This document shows, one piece after another, positions 11,422 to 23,971 of a stretch of DNA of 64,000 nt. Numbering within the stretch: the stretch's first letter is position 1; the number at the start of each line of letters is the position of its first letter. A model generated the notes under the pieces. It saw nothing but the letters and a program-made list of their open reading frames with translations, had not been told where the DNA came from and did no database searches. The DNA comes from Lomentospora prolificans (lineage: Eukaryota; Ascomycota; Sordariomycetes; Microascales; Microascaceae). The stretch covers positions 2,976,001 to 3,040,000 of the forward strand of contig JARFXM010000003.1 in the NCBI GenBank assembly GCA_029532625.1. Reading direction: 5' to 3'. Both the position numbers and the translations under genes were made by a program.

Positions 11422-13235
11422 TCAATGCTTACTCTCCATATTTTGGCTGCTAGGGCCTGCCGTGGACTGGGAACCACTAGGCTCACCATAGCGCGTAGCC
11501 CTGCGCGACTTTCGGCTTGGGGGAACATAAACTGTGGCGGGGAGAATGGTCAGGGTTTCAGCAGCGCCGGTGTTAGCGTGTTGAGTATCCTTGGATCCAC
11601 TACGAGCTACAATAGAAACGGGCCTAGCAAGCTCAATCGAGGCACAGGCTAGCTCCTCCGTGGCCTCGGGGCTCATGTCTAGGGAAGAAGCGATATGATG
11701 GAGCTGTTTCTGAAGTTCATCAAGCTCGCCCATGCTAGGGGAAGGGTGCTTCTTCACCTTGGCCACGAGGTTGTCGTCCATGTTGCTATTGTCCTCACTT
11801 GAGAGACAGGAGGTGCGACCAGCCAAGTCCGCAGAGGACTCGTCGGTAGGTTCCTGCTTTCGGACAACGACGGTGCAGTTACTGGAGTTGATGCTACGGT
11901 CGTCGTAATGCTGAGCATGGTCGGGCTCTCCGACGACCCGTGACTCTTCCTGGCCAAGGCCAGCCGATAGTATCTCATTCAAGCCAAGATTCAAATCTTG
12001 TTCTGGCATAGCAGAGATGCGGGCACAACGTGCATCATTGCGCGTTTCGGCTCCGATAGGGATCTTCAAGTCATCTTGACTCAATAGAGCACTAGCTCCG
12101 GGAAGGGCAAAAGGAGCCAGGCTTGAACTCATGGGCGGCTGAATGGCCTGGGAACCAACAGGGACGGGTTTTCGAGAGATTTGGTGAGACAAACTACCAA
12201 CAGCCTGCAGCTTATGGTCTCCGGTGGTTCCGTCATTGGCGACCAGGGCACCAGTATTCTTCTTAGTGAGAGGGTCAGTCTTGCAGGCATCAACGTCCTT
12301 CTCCGACTTCTTGTCGCGGCCACGACTGAAGATGTTGGCCATTTTAGACACCATCTTGGCCTTCATCATGCTTAATTTTGAAGGGACAGTGGGTTGCTTC
12401 AGGGGAGTCCGGTCTTTAAGAGCGGCCGTGGCGGCTAACATGGCGCTGACCCTCCGATTGATCTGCTGAGGCTCGTGGTACGCCGAAGCGGTAGTCGTCT
12501 GGACAGAAGCCCCCGCACGAACTGGCGAGGGTGCAAAGCCCGCCGTGGAGGTGATGGAGCGATGAAATTGACCGCCATCGGATTCGATAGTACCAGATTC
12601 CACCGTTTTAGAGGTAGAGAGCGCACGGGTGATACCTACGTTAGCGTGGCGATTTCCACCGCCATAACTATGTCGTGACTGAATGGTGTTGCGCTGCTGG
12701 GGAATTATGGGAAGAGCAGTAATATCATCGGCAGTCTCGCCAGAATAGCCGGCGGCTTGGTTGGCACGAAGGCCGTCTAGATAGCCTCTTCGCACCTCGG
12801 CAAACTCCTCTGGACCTGTGACCCGAGTATTAGTCGACCTTGGTCGGGGTTCCCTTCCAAAGCGTTACAAACTTACCACAGTCGGCAATCAAGTCGAGAT
12901 GGCCCTCCTGAAGAATTCGGTCAAAGATCTCGGCATCTAAGGCACTGGTAAAATCCTGAGACAGGCCAGGTTGTAGCTGGGGGGGGCTGATATCCAGCTT
13001 GCTAATTGACTTCGATTTCGACACACGAGATGCTGAACAGAGGTTAGCAAGGTTTCTAACAAAGGACGAGGTGCAATAGTATTCCACGTAGGATGGGAAG
13101 CCTTCCTTCGTCGGGATTAAATACGAGAGTTGACTTACCCTTTGGAGTATCGGACGAGTTACCCGTGAGAAACCCGAGACTAAAAGCCTTGCGGAATCGC
13201 TTTCCGCGGGAGGTGCCATCGCTAGAAGGATCCAT
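11422..13235 (-). CDS. Disordered Ser/Thr-rich protein of unknown function, 548 aa
   Basis: Three exons fit by frame: 13235-13139, 13032-12877 and 12815-11422. The first intron has a GTAAGT donor and a TTCAG acceptor; the second has GTAAGT, a CTAAT branch site and CACAG. The start MDPSSDGTSRGKRFRKAF is the first ATG and is basic. Residues about 50-100 look folded, with helix-forming text such as DAEIFDRILQEGHLDLIADCG and PEEFAEVRRGYLDGLRANQ. The rest is low-complexity, rich in Ser, Thr, Ala and Pro, with basic patches (about residues 230-260), and ends in an Arg/Ser-rich segment. I see no enzyme motif, signal peptide or membrane span. I do not recognise the family. The multi-exon structure with clean phase joins argues strongly for a real gene. 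Confidence 0.78.
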
Positions 13236-15569
13236 GACCGTTTTGGTCCTCAAGAACGCGAGTGAGGATGAGAAGAAAAATCAAGATCAAAGGGAATCGT
13301 GTTCAGCCTTGATGGCTTGAGGAGCCTTGAGTGTCTATCGAAGGGGCAGTCAAGATTTACACTTGACTATTAGCCCGGTGTTGGGGAAGTTTGGTGCGCG
13401 TCAAAGGTAAGACGCGGCGGTAACGAGAGGATATTTCGTTGAAGTAGGATTTGCTTCTGGTTGAGGGAGGAGGGGTTTCGCAGGGAACTGAAGCCCGAGT
13501 AGAATGGGGGAAAGGAGAAGGAGACGCTGGGTCGGGGTGCTGAGATGGGCGTGGGAGGGACTGGGGCAAGAGCCCACTGAGTCCATAGAAGGAACGAAAC
13601 GAAACAAATGGACATCTGTAGACTACGAGGGGAATTTACGTCGAGGTGAATCCTAGACGTTTGAAAAAGTGTCCCATGACTGTTGGTGATGCTCATAGAT
13701 GTGTGATAAAGGGAATGGTAAGTCGGTGTGTGTGAAAGATCACGGAGCTTCACGATGCACGGCCCGGGGTTGGAGCCGGAACCCGAGCCGGAGCACAAAG
13801 GAGGTACCGGGACGGCAACTAGGCGGCTTTATTTGCCTCAAGGATTCAATGCATGCAAAGTCCCATGCTTTGGCTTGCTTTAGCTTCGGCGCGAGGATTC
13901 CTTACGACGTCGTTCGACATCGGTCAGGATTCGTCTCATATGAACGCAAATAGATTTAAGGTCTAAACAAGCAGCGACACAGACATAGACGAGTCGCCCG
14001 CGAGTGCCTAGCCGAGATAAAGGTTAAGAAGTATAGGTACGGTAAGGTCGATTGGAAAGTATCTTGGTGTTGGTGGATGGAGGTGACGGGAACCCTCTCC
14101 GCGTTGGTTTCCGCCAGGTCTCGAGGACTGGGCATGGCTCGGCCGAAATGCGGGCCTGAGCGCTCAATTCAACGTTCCATAGGCCGGCCAGCGGCTGTCC
14201 ATCGATAAGGCGAATCCAGGCCTTTGGGGCGTCCCTGGGTCCATTAACCCCGGGTTCGAGCGGGGGACACGCCTGCAGCAAAATAAAGCCTTGGGTAGAC
14301 CCCATGTCGGTTGGTGGAGGTCTCTCTACAATAAGAACGGCTAGCTCAGTCCGAGAAGCTATGGAAGTATGGAACCGAGATCTCGAAGACAAATTGATTA
14401 GGTTCGAACGGCCTTCCATTTATTGAGAGTGGCTGTTGCATGGTGTTTAATGACCCAGTAGAGGCGACCTTGCACATTCAAGGCGCTTGCTTTGTGACGC
14501 GCTCAGAAGCTCGTCGAAACATTCATCGCAAGGACACCAAACACGAGACGAGGGTTTGGGTTTCTGCTTAGAAGAAGAATTGACATCTGAAGCCTGTACG
14601 GTTTACTTGAAAACTCTATGCGTGAAGGTGGAGTCCCCAATCCCTCTGGAAGAACGGCGTCAAGGGACCATCCATGGGTCACAACGAAGACGAGTGGATG
14701 GAATCAGACAACCCTGACTTGGATTGTCGAGAACATCTCCGAGGATCCGGCCATGGCCGCAATGAATCCCGGAAGACGCCACCAAATATGGGCCGATGAG
14801 CTAGGGGCTGAACGAGCGAGAAACCTGAAGGATGCTGGTATAATTGCAACGGCCGGGGCAAATTCCGCTCACGAGTCAAAGGGAAAAATGCCGAATCGCC
14901 GGCCGCATCTTGGATTCGGCGCAGGTTCGAGAAGGCTGGCTAAGCTGGTGGGGAAAGGAGCCAATCAGCGGGAAATAATTTGAAAACTTCAATCTGGCAT
15001 GACATGCCGAGCGAGATTTTCCGCCGGTCTTTGCCGCGGTCCCCAGAATAATTTGGTTGATCACAGCTGATCTGGCCTCGAGCGCCGTGGCCCATGTCAT
15101 GGTACAATGTAATACCTACTGGTACACCGCCGGCCATTGCGCCCACTACTACTTCAAGGTTGTGCTTGTATTGCCAGCCAGCAAGCAAGTCGCAGTCACC
15201 GTGGTGGCGGCATCCCGTTTTGGAAACGCCCTGAATTTTTGATACAAGTATTAACTTGCTCTCGGACTTACCCACCACACCTTCCTTCTTATCTTTTCTT
15301 GCTCATCCCTTCTCGCCATCATCCTGAAGTTCAACGATTTGATCGACGTGCAATTGCAGTTGCCTCCGTTTAGTCCAGCACGGTTTGCGTGTTGAAAAGC
15401 ATTTCGTTCCGTCTTTCGTTCGCATATCTAGGAATCTTGCTTCCCCTCTGCGTCCCCTTGGTGAGCGACACAACCCGACTGACTTCCGTCTCTCACACCA
15501 TCCGTCGGAGAAATCCCATCTTCCAGCTCTTTTCAAGGGTTCTAAGTTTGCCGAAATACCTCTAAGACA
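13236..15569. other. Divergent intergenic region upstream of ALA dehydratase
   Basis: About 2.3 kb between the starts of the unknown gene (-) and ALA dehydratase (+). It contains a CCAAT box in a CBC:HapX-like context (listed separately), and the last 300 bp before 15570 are CT-rich leader. Several ORFs of 70-140 codons occur but show no protein-like features. Confidence 0.6.
14961..14980 (+). promoter_or_regulatory. CCAAT box matching the bipartite CBC:HapX motif
   Basis: The sequence has CCAAT at 14961-14965, then 12 bases, then ATT at 14978-14980, which fits the published filamentous-fungal consensus CSAAT-N12-RWT. The flank GCCAATCAGCG is also a strong CCAAT-binding-complex match. It lies 609 bp upstream of the ALA dehydratase start codon. 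HapX with the CBC controls iron and heme genes in Aspergillus and Fusarium. Binding here is inference; given a CCAAT, the RWT half alone is expected by chance about once in 16. Confidence 0.35.
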
Positions 15570-16847
15570 ATGTCCTTTTCCAGCTTGATGCAAGATCTCA
15601 GCATGAGGGAGACCGGTATCCCCAGTAGCCGACGCCCCGCCTCGGAAACTGCCTCCTCAATTATGGACGACCGCGCCTCGAGCGTTTCTCGCGCCTCCAA
15701 CATTTCTAGGGCCATGTCCTACGCGAGCACCGCTGCCACCACCGTGAGCATCTCTGGAGAGATTTCGAGCCAGCTCCACGGTGGTTACCACCATCCGCTT
15801 GCCCGACAATGGCAAGCCGAGCGCCAGCTTACCAAGGTTTGTTTGACCCCCTCACCACCCCTCCGGGGAATCCAACCGTGATAACGCCACTCCGTCTATG
15901 TTCTCATAGTTGCAAATAATGACTAACGCCAATACTCTCCTTAGGACATGCTTATCTATCCTCTTTTCGTGTCTGATATCGACGACGAAGAGGTCATCGT
16001 CCCTTCTCTCCCCAACCAGTATCGCCGAGGCATCAACCGCCTTGTTCCCTTCCTCGAACCCCTCATTCACAAGGGTCTCAAATCTGTCATGCTTTTCGGT
16101 GTTCCCATGAAGCCTGGAAGCAAGGATGCCCTCGGTACCTCTGCCGACGATCCGGAGGGCCCCGTCATCAAGTCGATCCGCCTCCTTCGCCAGCGATTCC
16201 CCCAACTCTTCATCTGCACCGATGTTTGCCTCTGCGAATACACCTCCCACGGACATTGTGGTATCCTTCGAGAGGACGGCACCCTCAATAACCAGCTTTC
16301 TGTAGACCGCATCTCCGATGTGGCACTGGCCTACGCTAACGCTGGAGCCCACTGCGTGGCCCCGTCTGACATGAATGACGGTCGCATCCGAGCCATCAAG
16401 CTCAAGCTCATCGAGCAGGGCATTTCGCACAAGACCCTGCTCATGTCGTACTCGGCCAAGTTTTCCGGCTGTCTATACGGCCCCTTCCGTGACGCCGCTG
16501 GTTCGTGCCCCTCCTTTGGGGATAGGAGGTGCTACCAGTTTCCCCCCAGCGGACGGGGACTTGCCCGCCGAGCGATTGCTCGAGACATTAACGAAGGTGC
16601 CGACATTATCATGGTCAAGCCCGCTGGTCAGTATCTAGACGTCATCAGCGACGCCAAGGACTTGGGTAAGGACTTGCCAATTGCTGCCTACCAAGTCAGT
16701 GGTGAGTTTGCAATGATTCACGCCGGTGCCAAAGCCGGCGTGTTTGACCTGAAGAGCATGGCTTTTGAGTCGTCAGAGAGCATTCTTAGGGCTGGAGCAA
16801 CCATCATTGTCAGCTACTTTACTCCGGAATTCCTGGACTGGTTGTAG
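15570..16847 (+). CDS. hemB: Delta-aminolevulinic acid dehydratase (porphobilinogen synthase)
   Basis: Condenses two 5-aminolevulinate molecules to porphobilinogen, the second step of heme synthesis, in the cytosol. Two exons, 15570-15836 and 15945-16847, flank a 108 nt intron (GTTTGT donor, GACTAAC branch, CTTAG acceptor) and give 389 aa. The first about 75 residues are a Ser/Thr/Ala-rich extension absent from the human enzyme but, as I recall, typical of filamentous ascomycetes. Active-site features are complete: the zinc-binding DVCLCEYTSHGHCG (Cys184, Cys186, Cys194) and two Schiff-base lysines, Lys261 in MSYSAKFSGC and Lys314 in IIMVKPAG. The SGEFAMIHAGAKAGVFDLK and C-terminal EFLDWL segments are as expected. 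The yeast name is HEM2. A CBC:HapX-like site upstream suggests iron control. Confidence 0.97.
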
Positions 16848-19800
16848 AGGATGTGCTGGCCACTGATTGCTACAGCTGGGACGAAAGACGACGAATGTTA
16901 TTTTTATTTTTTCATGTTGCACTTATGGTTTATTTGCTTGGAGGCATGGCGTTTAATGGCTTAGACGGGGTGGCAGAAGAGCATATTTGGGAACCAAAAA
17001 GCTGGTTGATGCTTGGCGACGAAATCTCCCTTGCATTTTGAAAGCAAAAACCGATCTTGCGCGATAGCTTGTATGAATAGTAGTACTACATGATTAATAT
17101 GTGTTTCACACACCTACCTCTATCTGCCGCCACGCGTTCAGAGATCCAACGCCAGTCTTGAGAGAAGGTAGCGCGGCCAAACAGCTTGATGCATTCGCCT
17201 CTCAGAGTAACCCGATAATCCCCTGATCTAAGCTTAACGCAGGACAAGGGGTATTAGCCGGGGAAAGAGATCAATGTTCCGAGAGGAATGAGATGCACCC
17301 TGACCGCCTTTCTTAGCATGTCAACAGCGGGTTGTTTATCGGACGGATGCGGGTGCATCGAGGGGAGCGGGGGCTTTCATGAAGGTGGCGGTGCCTGAAG
17401 CAGATTGACAGAGGCTGCAGTTGCAAATTTCGGTTCCTACCCCGCGTTTTTCGACTTGAGAGTTGAAGAGCCAGCTGAGGCTTAAGCAGAGTTTAAGCGA
17501 TGGCATCCGGGTTGAATAATTGCGACATCACGGGGGTTCAGTTGGGCAGGAATCATGGATGCCCGTGGGCCTCGGGACATGGTATTGAGAGAGTAGGTGC
17601 GACCGAGTGATAATCTATTGAGCTGAAGCTTTGATTGTGGATCGTGGATGCGAGATGTGTCTTCCATCTCCAATGATGAGACGATGAGACGATCCCACGC
17701 GATGTGATGGGTGAGGTTCGGGGACCGTCCCCTACCCAGTCTATTCGGTGACCGAGAATAGTAAGAAGTGCGTGCCTCGATTGAGTACTCTTAAGCGACG
17801 GTATTGACCGCGATGAGGCTAGCCGGCGTGTTGTCTGGGTGTCTGAAGATGGCGAGAAAGTCCCTCAAAGAAAGTCCCCCTCCCTTCCTCCCCCCGCGTT
17901 TCTGTTGCTGTCTTCCAACCTCTGATGACGGTTTGGAGGTTCTCCAGCCTCGAAATGTCTGCAACGCAAGGAGGACCTGATGCATTTAACTACGCGGACA
18001 TGTGCCCGGGCGTGCGAAGACCCAAGGCAGGGATGGGAGGTTATGTAAACGATATCCCGAACCCATTCATACGTTAACTTTATATGCTACGTGTAATGAG
18101 AGCTACATTTTGGATATGATGGGCATTAGCATCAAGATACATGTGCCTAGGGTTATTGCAGTAATAAGCAGGGCATGTATCTCGCATCAGAAAGTATACG
18201 TCGATGCAATGCTTGAACGAGGATCTCCGGGCTATCCGTGGCCTTTGCTTCTGCTTCCAAGCACGCGTCAGGTACATCGACGACCGGTTCCAAGCGCACG
18301 CAAGGGCATCACTATTTTGTCAGGAAACAGCCTCCTCCATGCTGGCACAAGTACAACAGGGATCTCCGCGCTGGGTGGGCGACCTCTGCCAGCAACACAC
18401 TGGTGTGTCCTCTCTTAGGACTGAAGCTACAAACACCACGACTGGCCCTATAGCATGCTAGTTGATATAGGGCAAGCGGAGCACCCTGGAGGTGACGAGA
18501 AATTGAAGCCGTCCCAGCTCGATCATTTAATGACTTCTTGAGCCCCGGACCCCACTAAAACGCACCTGACCATTTCTAATTTTACTTACATAGTGGTGCT
18601 ACTTCAAAGTTGCTTGCCCTCTCTCGTCCTTTCGGCTGAGCCGTTGACGTGAATTTGTGCACAAGACTCGACCAGAGCAGAAGGTATTCGACTCTCGCCC
18701 ACCTACAAGTACGAAGTAATAGTCCGTTCGTCGGCGTGTTGTGATCCTCCATCACTCCGCTCCGTCAGCTCAACCACATTAGAGAAGGGCGTGCTGAAAA
18801 TGAAGAACACATTTATCGAGAGTTGGGGCAGGCACGCGACCACACAAGAATTTTTCTATTTTCACCCTCTTGCCCCTCCCTCTTGAAATGGCCCAATCGC
18901 AGAATAATATGCTGGTGTTGGACCACATTCTTCGTTTGGCGGCTATTCCTACATTGCACAGTTTACATCCAGCCAGAGAGGCTGGCTGACGACAGACAGG
19001 GAGCTTGGACAAGAAGACATGCGCGCCATGCCATGCACTTGGGGCTTGCCCCCGCGGAGTAACTCTCAAGTGGATTTTTAGTCGTCCCCATTCGCACCTG
19101 AAAAACGTTCTTTTCGGAGAATCCACACATGGAGCAACGTACTCGATAGGATGCCTCGTCGCTCCTGCTCATTGCTCACCTGGTGACCCTCAGGCAGCCG
19201 GTGGGATTTCTGGCGGAGAGAAGATTTATAATGTGCGCGTCGATATGGTCTGTTGATTGCTCGACGGGTAGACTTGTCGCAATACCATTATTGATCTCCC
19301 TACCCCGCTCTCCTGGCCCCATCAGCCTCCTTGCTCTCCCTTGTTCCCTTGTTAGTGCAGCCAGCGGCATACTGGGTCTGGCCTCTCCGCCCCGTCTGGG
19401 AATGCTGCCAGCGTTGCCCGCGGGCGGCGCCGGAGTGAATGCAGTGTGTCCTGGGCTAATTTTGGCTCCCCACGTTCAGCCAAATCCGCGCTAGACCTGG
19501 GAGTGGGCAACTACTTATGATGTGGTCTGGATTGGGGTACGCACCAGGGGGCCACTATTCTAGGTTTTGATACGATGGGAGATCCAGTGATATTGGCATG
19601 GGATGATAGTATTGCCTCGTCGGCTTATGGGAGCCGTTTGCTGGGCGGCGGGAAGGGGACAAATGAAACCCCTCGTGGGTGACAGTGTAATGCCTGGCTG
19701 GCAGAGCCCCGTTTCTAGCTTGTCGACGCTGGAGGGCCTGATATCGGGCGACAAAGGCCGGAGATAAGCAAGAAGATAGGAAGGCAGGCTGCTCACTGTA

Positions 19801-20681
19801 AATGGGTTTGGTAGACAATAAACTATCAGATAAAGAAGAGAATAACAGCCATTTCAGGCTTTGCAGGACAAATGTCAAACCTGACCAAAGTCTGTGCAAC
19901 ACGCTATTCTAATTTTTGTTGCAAGGCAGCCAGGTGTGAATCACCTCACACCGAAGCGCTGGCCGATGTCGACTGTTCCTTCCCTCTCAAAATTCATGTC
20001 CACTATTAATGCTCCACCCGACGCACTCACACCTCGCTCATGTCTTTGCCTCTGTCACTTGCCAGGACCATCTACCTCCATCGACTGGCGTCACTCAACT
20101 GCACTACTGACATAGACCTCTTAAGTCCACCCGCTAATACTGCACTTAGCCCAGCTACCCTTCGAGTTTTCACCCTTTTAACATTTTGTGCTGCCCCTCC
20201 ACTACAAGCCAACTAGGCTAGAGATTGGTAAGAGGAAGAAAAATCCCTTCATGGAAGGCTCTGCAATTGCCTCCTTGAGGAGAATACTACTTTTGAGAGC
20301 TGCTCTAACCCCCAAGTAGATGGAATAAAGCATCTCCCCACCAAATCCCACCACAAACATAACCAACAACGGAGCCCTCACTAGGCACCTAGACACCATC
20401 CTATACCTCCTTCCACCCTTTTCAACAGCAGGCGCGACTACTCTAGGCCCCTCACCTCCCCCTCCCTTCTAACACTGGCTTAGGACTCTGCTCACTAACC
20501 CTCTATCCCACCACGACGTCGGAGCCGCTGAAAATTTTCCTTCCCAAAAAGTCACTTCAGCCTTGGGACATCTTGTCGCGCCTCCTGCATCCTACCCCTC
20601 CTCAAACTACCTCACCAACCCAATCTTGGACGATAAACCCAGAGTGGTAGCCATTGCTGCCGCGTTTTAATCTCGTCCACC
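16848..20681. other. Large intergenic region with CT-rich leader at its right end
   Basis: About 3.8 kb without a supported gene. ORFs up to 138 codons (for example near 18000-18400 +) have no recognisable features. GC content rises near 19300-19500. From about 20100 to 20680 the plus strand is strongly CT-rich, as expected for the promoter and leader of the PP2C gene. Confidence 0.6.
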
Positions 20682-23154
20682 ATGGGTCAGACCCTTTCCG
20701 AGCCCGTTGTCGAGAAGGTACGTTATTTCCTTGCGTGCTGTCAATTGGCGTCCGCGATGCCATCACGCTGTGTCCCACCCTCACGAGATCCGCTCTCGCC
20801 CCCCCCCCCCCGGCGATCCGGTCTCCAACCCCTCGAACGTCCTCACCCAGTATTGGCGTTGTCTACGGAGCTCTCCAAGGAGGACAAATGCCGAAGCCGT
20901 CATTTTCGCCCCTCCCAGCCCCATCTAGGCTGTTCTGTCGGGTGTCATCTACCCCTCGCTCGTTCCAGCTTAACCCCTCCGTCCCTTCTTTGGATCATCC
21001 CCACCACCCATCATCGCCGTGACAATGACCACTAGAGTGCCGATATCGCCAACTCGGAAAGAAGCGAACAGAAAATGTGTATCGCAACCTAGTGTACAGG
21101 TGCTGACTTGTTTCGCGTCCCGGTTTCTAGGCATCGGCTCGCGGCGAAGATGACCGTCTCATCTACGGAGTTTCTGCCATGCAAGGCTGGAGAATCAGCA
21201 TGGAGGATGCACACACGACCGTCCTTGACCTACTAGCTGGCGCGAGCAGCGACGATGCCAAGGCGCATGCCTCTAGACTTTCATTCTTCGGAGTTTTTGA
21301 CGGTCACGGCGGTGACAAGGTAGCACTGTTCGCCGGCGAAAACATCCACCGAATTGTATCGAAACAAGAGGCTTTCAAGAACGGAAACTACGAACTGGCG
21401 CTGAAGGACGGCTTCCTCGCTACCGACCGAGCGATCCTAAACGGTATGGATTGGTTACTGAGTCCTCTTTTTCTCTCTTCTTTTTCCAGCCCGCCTCGCC
21501 TTGGAGGATCTTTCGGAAACCCGGCCGGGGATTGTAGTCCAGTCACAGGATGGGGAATGCTATCTGGCCGTCTCCTCGTGAATCCCACCTTTTGCGATTC
21601 GGACACTTTGTCTAACTCTATACTCCTCCTCCGTAGACCCCAAGTACGAAGATGAGGTTTCTGGCTGCACAGCCTGTGTGGGCTTGATCACCAACGACAA
21701 AGTCTACATCGTCAGTCTACCCCTCTCATAATTCGCTAATCCCGTCCGCAGTGGATGCTTCCCATCCCCAGCGATGTTCGTCTCGACTGATAATTCGGCG
21801 CGATAGGCCAACGCCGGTGACTCTCGAGGCGTGATTGGCATCAAGGGACGCGCGAAGCCCCTCTCTCAAGATCATAAGCCCCAGCTTGAAGGTAGGTTTA
21901 TCCTTTACACCCCCCGGACGGATGAAGCAAAGGACGCATGATCGCGCCCTACGCTTCAAGTTACACTTAGGAATCGCCCCTCGTTGCGTTGGTATGCTTA
22001 CTTGCTTGCGTCTTGGTTGCTAACCTGTGCGGCGTTTGTGCTTGTGTAACAACAGCCGAGAAGAATCGAATCACTGCCGCTGGTGGTTTCGTTGATTTTG
22101 GACGAGTCAACGGAAACCTCGCCTTGTCCCGTGCTATTGGCGACTTCGAGTTTAAGAAGAGTGCCGAACTACCCCCTGAGGCTCAGATCGTCACTGCGTT
22201 TCCCGATGTCGAGATTCACGACCTTGCCGATGATGACGAGTTCCTCGTTCTCGCTTGCGATGGTACGTTGACAGCATCTGGTGGCTGACTCCGACGCCGC
22301 CTAAATTTGGAAGGAGGACGAAAAAAAGCTGACTTTACGTTCGTGATCAAGGTATCTGGGATTGCCAGTCCTCGCAGGCGGTTATCGAGTTCGTCCGCCG
22401 TGGTATCGCCGCGAAGCAAGATCTCGACAAGATCTGCGAGAACATGATGGACAACTGTCTTGCCTCCAACTCAGAGACCGGAGGTGTTGGTTGCGACAAT
22501 ATGACTATGATCATCATTGGTTTCCTCAGGGGTCGCACCAAGGAGGAGTGGTATGAAGAGATTGCCCGCCGGGTGGCTAATGGAGATGGACCCTGCGCTC
22601 CTCCCGAATATGGTACGAACAACCCTGAGGAGACGGCTTAATTAAGCCTATCCTCTTGTTGCCAGCTGCTGCAGTTTTATACCCCTGGTTGTTTTGCTTT
22701 GATGTCTCCTTATTGCAACTTGGCATTATTTTGCCCAAGTCTGGAACCCCGATGGGTGCAGAGGGGATGAAATGGTCGAGTGGTTCGAAGAAAAAGACAG
22801 TTTGCTAATCGATGAATTTACCCTGCTCCAGCTGAATTCCGTGGTCCTGGTGTCCACCACAGCTTTGACGATGGCGATAGTGGATACGACAACGCAGACT
22901 TGGAGCAACGTAGCCGCTCCTTCGGCGCCAACTATGGCGGCCGCATCATTTTCCTCGGCGACGGCACCGAGGTTCACCCCAACTCTTCAGATGACTCGGA
23001 CATGGTAGACCAGACGGAGGAGGACAAGGATTTGGAGAGCCAAGTCACGAAAGGCGATAAGAAGGAGGAGGCCGCAACCGATTCCAAGGAGCAGACTGGT
23101 AGCGAGAAGACGGACGCCGAGAAACCCAAGGCGGATAATGCTAAGGAGGACTAA
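20682..23154 (+). CDS. PP2C-type Ser/Thr protein phosphatase, Ptc2/Ptc3-like
   Basis: Mn/Mg-dependent phosphatase of the PPM family; yeast Ptc2/Ptc3 dampen HOG MAPK and DNA-damage checkpoint signalling. Seven exons fit by phase: 20682-20717, 21131-21443, 21637-21710, 21807-21891, 22056-22262, 22352-22612 and 22832-23154, giving 432 aa. The start is the conserved MGQTLSEPVVEK, a tiny 12-codon exon whose Gly2 could be myristoylated. PP2C motifs are intact: GWRISMEDAH, FGVFDGHGG (metal-binding Asp and Gly near residue 69), ANAGDSR, GFVDFGRVNGNLALSRAIGD, LACDGIWD and GCDNMTMIIIGF. The join at PPEY/AEFRGPG restores a segment familiar in fungal Ptc2 orthologues. After about residue 330 the tail is Asp/Glu/Lys-rich and disordered. 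If the last intron is retained, the protein stops at 22641 with 334 aa and no acidic tail. Confidence 0.93.
20718..21130 (+). other. Long first intron of the PP2C gene (413 nt)
   Basis: It starts GTACGT and ends TTTCTAG, and is CT-rich throughout, with a 13-base C run at 20799-20811. It is several times longer than most other introns in this window, which are about 75-220 nt. Confidence 0.7.
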
Positions 23155-23971
23155 GGAAGGAGAAGAATCTCCAACCTGCTTTTGTCTCTTGTCCTTTTTT
23201 TGTTTTTTTTAACGTACCAAGCAAACTCGATTTTATGGAAGGATGCGGCGGGGGCATGCTGCGGTATATGAGAGGTATTGTGATTCGAACTATTTCCCCA
23301 TCTTCTTGAACCTTCCCGAAGTTCCGTATATACTTGTGTTTGTCTGTGTGTATGTGTGCAACTTCCTGTTCGGTTATATACGAGAGGATAGGGTCAGCTT
23401 GGAAGAGCCTTTTGATCTTCGGGCTCCGGCCTCACGAGGCTGTTGTTAGGGGGCAATAGTTCGCAACCATGGTACGGTCAAATTGGACAAAACGGGATAT
23501 GGCAGTTGAGCACCACGCGGTTGGATACTAAGGACGAGTTGGTCCAGAATTATGCTCTCGAGAATCCTATCTGTCCTTCCGCCCCAAGTCTAGGTAAATG
23601 CTCCGCAACTCGGAAACAAGGCAATAATCGGATACACAGTAAAATGAGTTTTATACAGTTTGCAGAATGGAAAATGACAGGTCCTTGGGCTTCATAGCAG
23701 ATGAAGAGGCCGCCTTCCTCGAGCGTTCATGCTCCCAGAAATCTCTAGTGTAAAAGGGATGTGTTTTGGGGGGGAATGACATGAACCAAGTGAAGACGGG
23801 TATTATCAAAATTCACCTCTTGTTCTTTTCTTTCTTCGTTATACTGTACACAGGAGAGAAGAGACGGCCCCTGGGAAGGAAAAAGAGTAAATAAAGCAAA
23901 AAGAGGGAAAAAAAAAGAAAAGACCAACTCCGCAGCCTCATCTATGTCCCCCAATGGTACAAGTTTCCGTT
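23155..23971. other. Convergent intergenic region
   Basis: About 0.8 kb between the 3' ends of the PP2C gene (+) and the PPR-like gene (-). It has T-rich and A-rich runs near 23195 and 23910 and no supported gene. Confidence 0.6.

Noticed and set aside
14240..14275. T-arm-like ccccgggttcgagcgggg as a tRNA gene
   Set aside because: The loop is one base too long for a standard T-arm, and no matching A-box, anticodon arm or acceptor stem lies upstream.
14024..14419. 131-codon minus-strand ORF between the unknown gene and ALA dehydratase
   Set aside because: No domain and no splice-linked neighbours; probable chance ORF.
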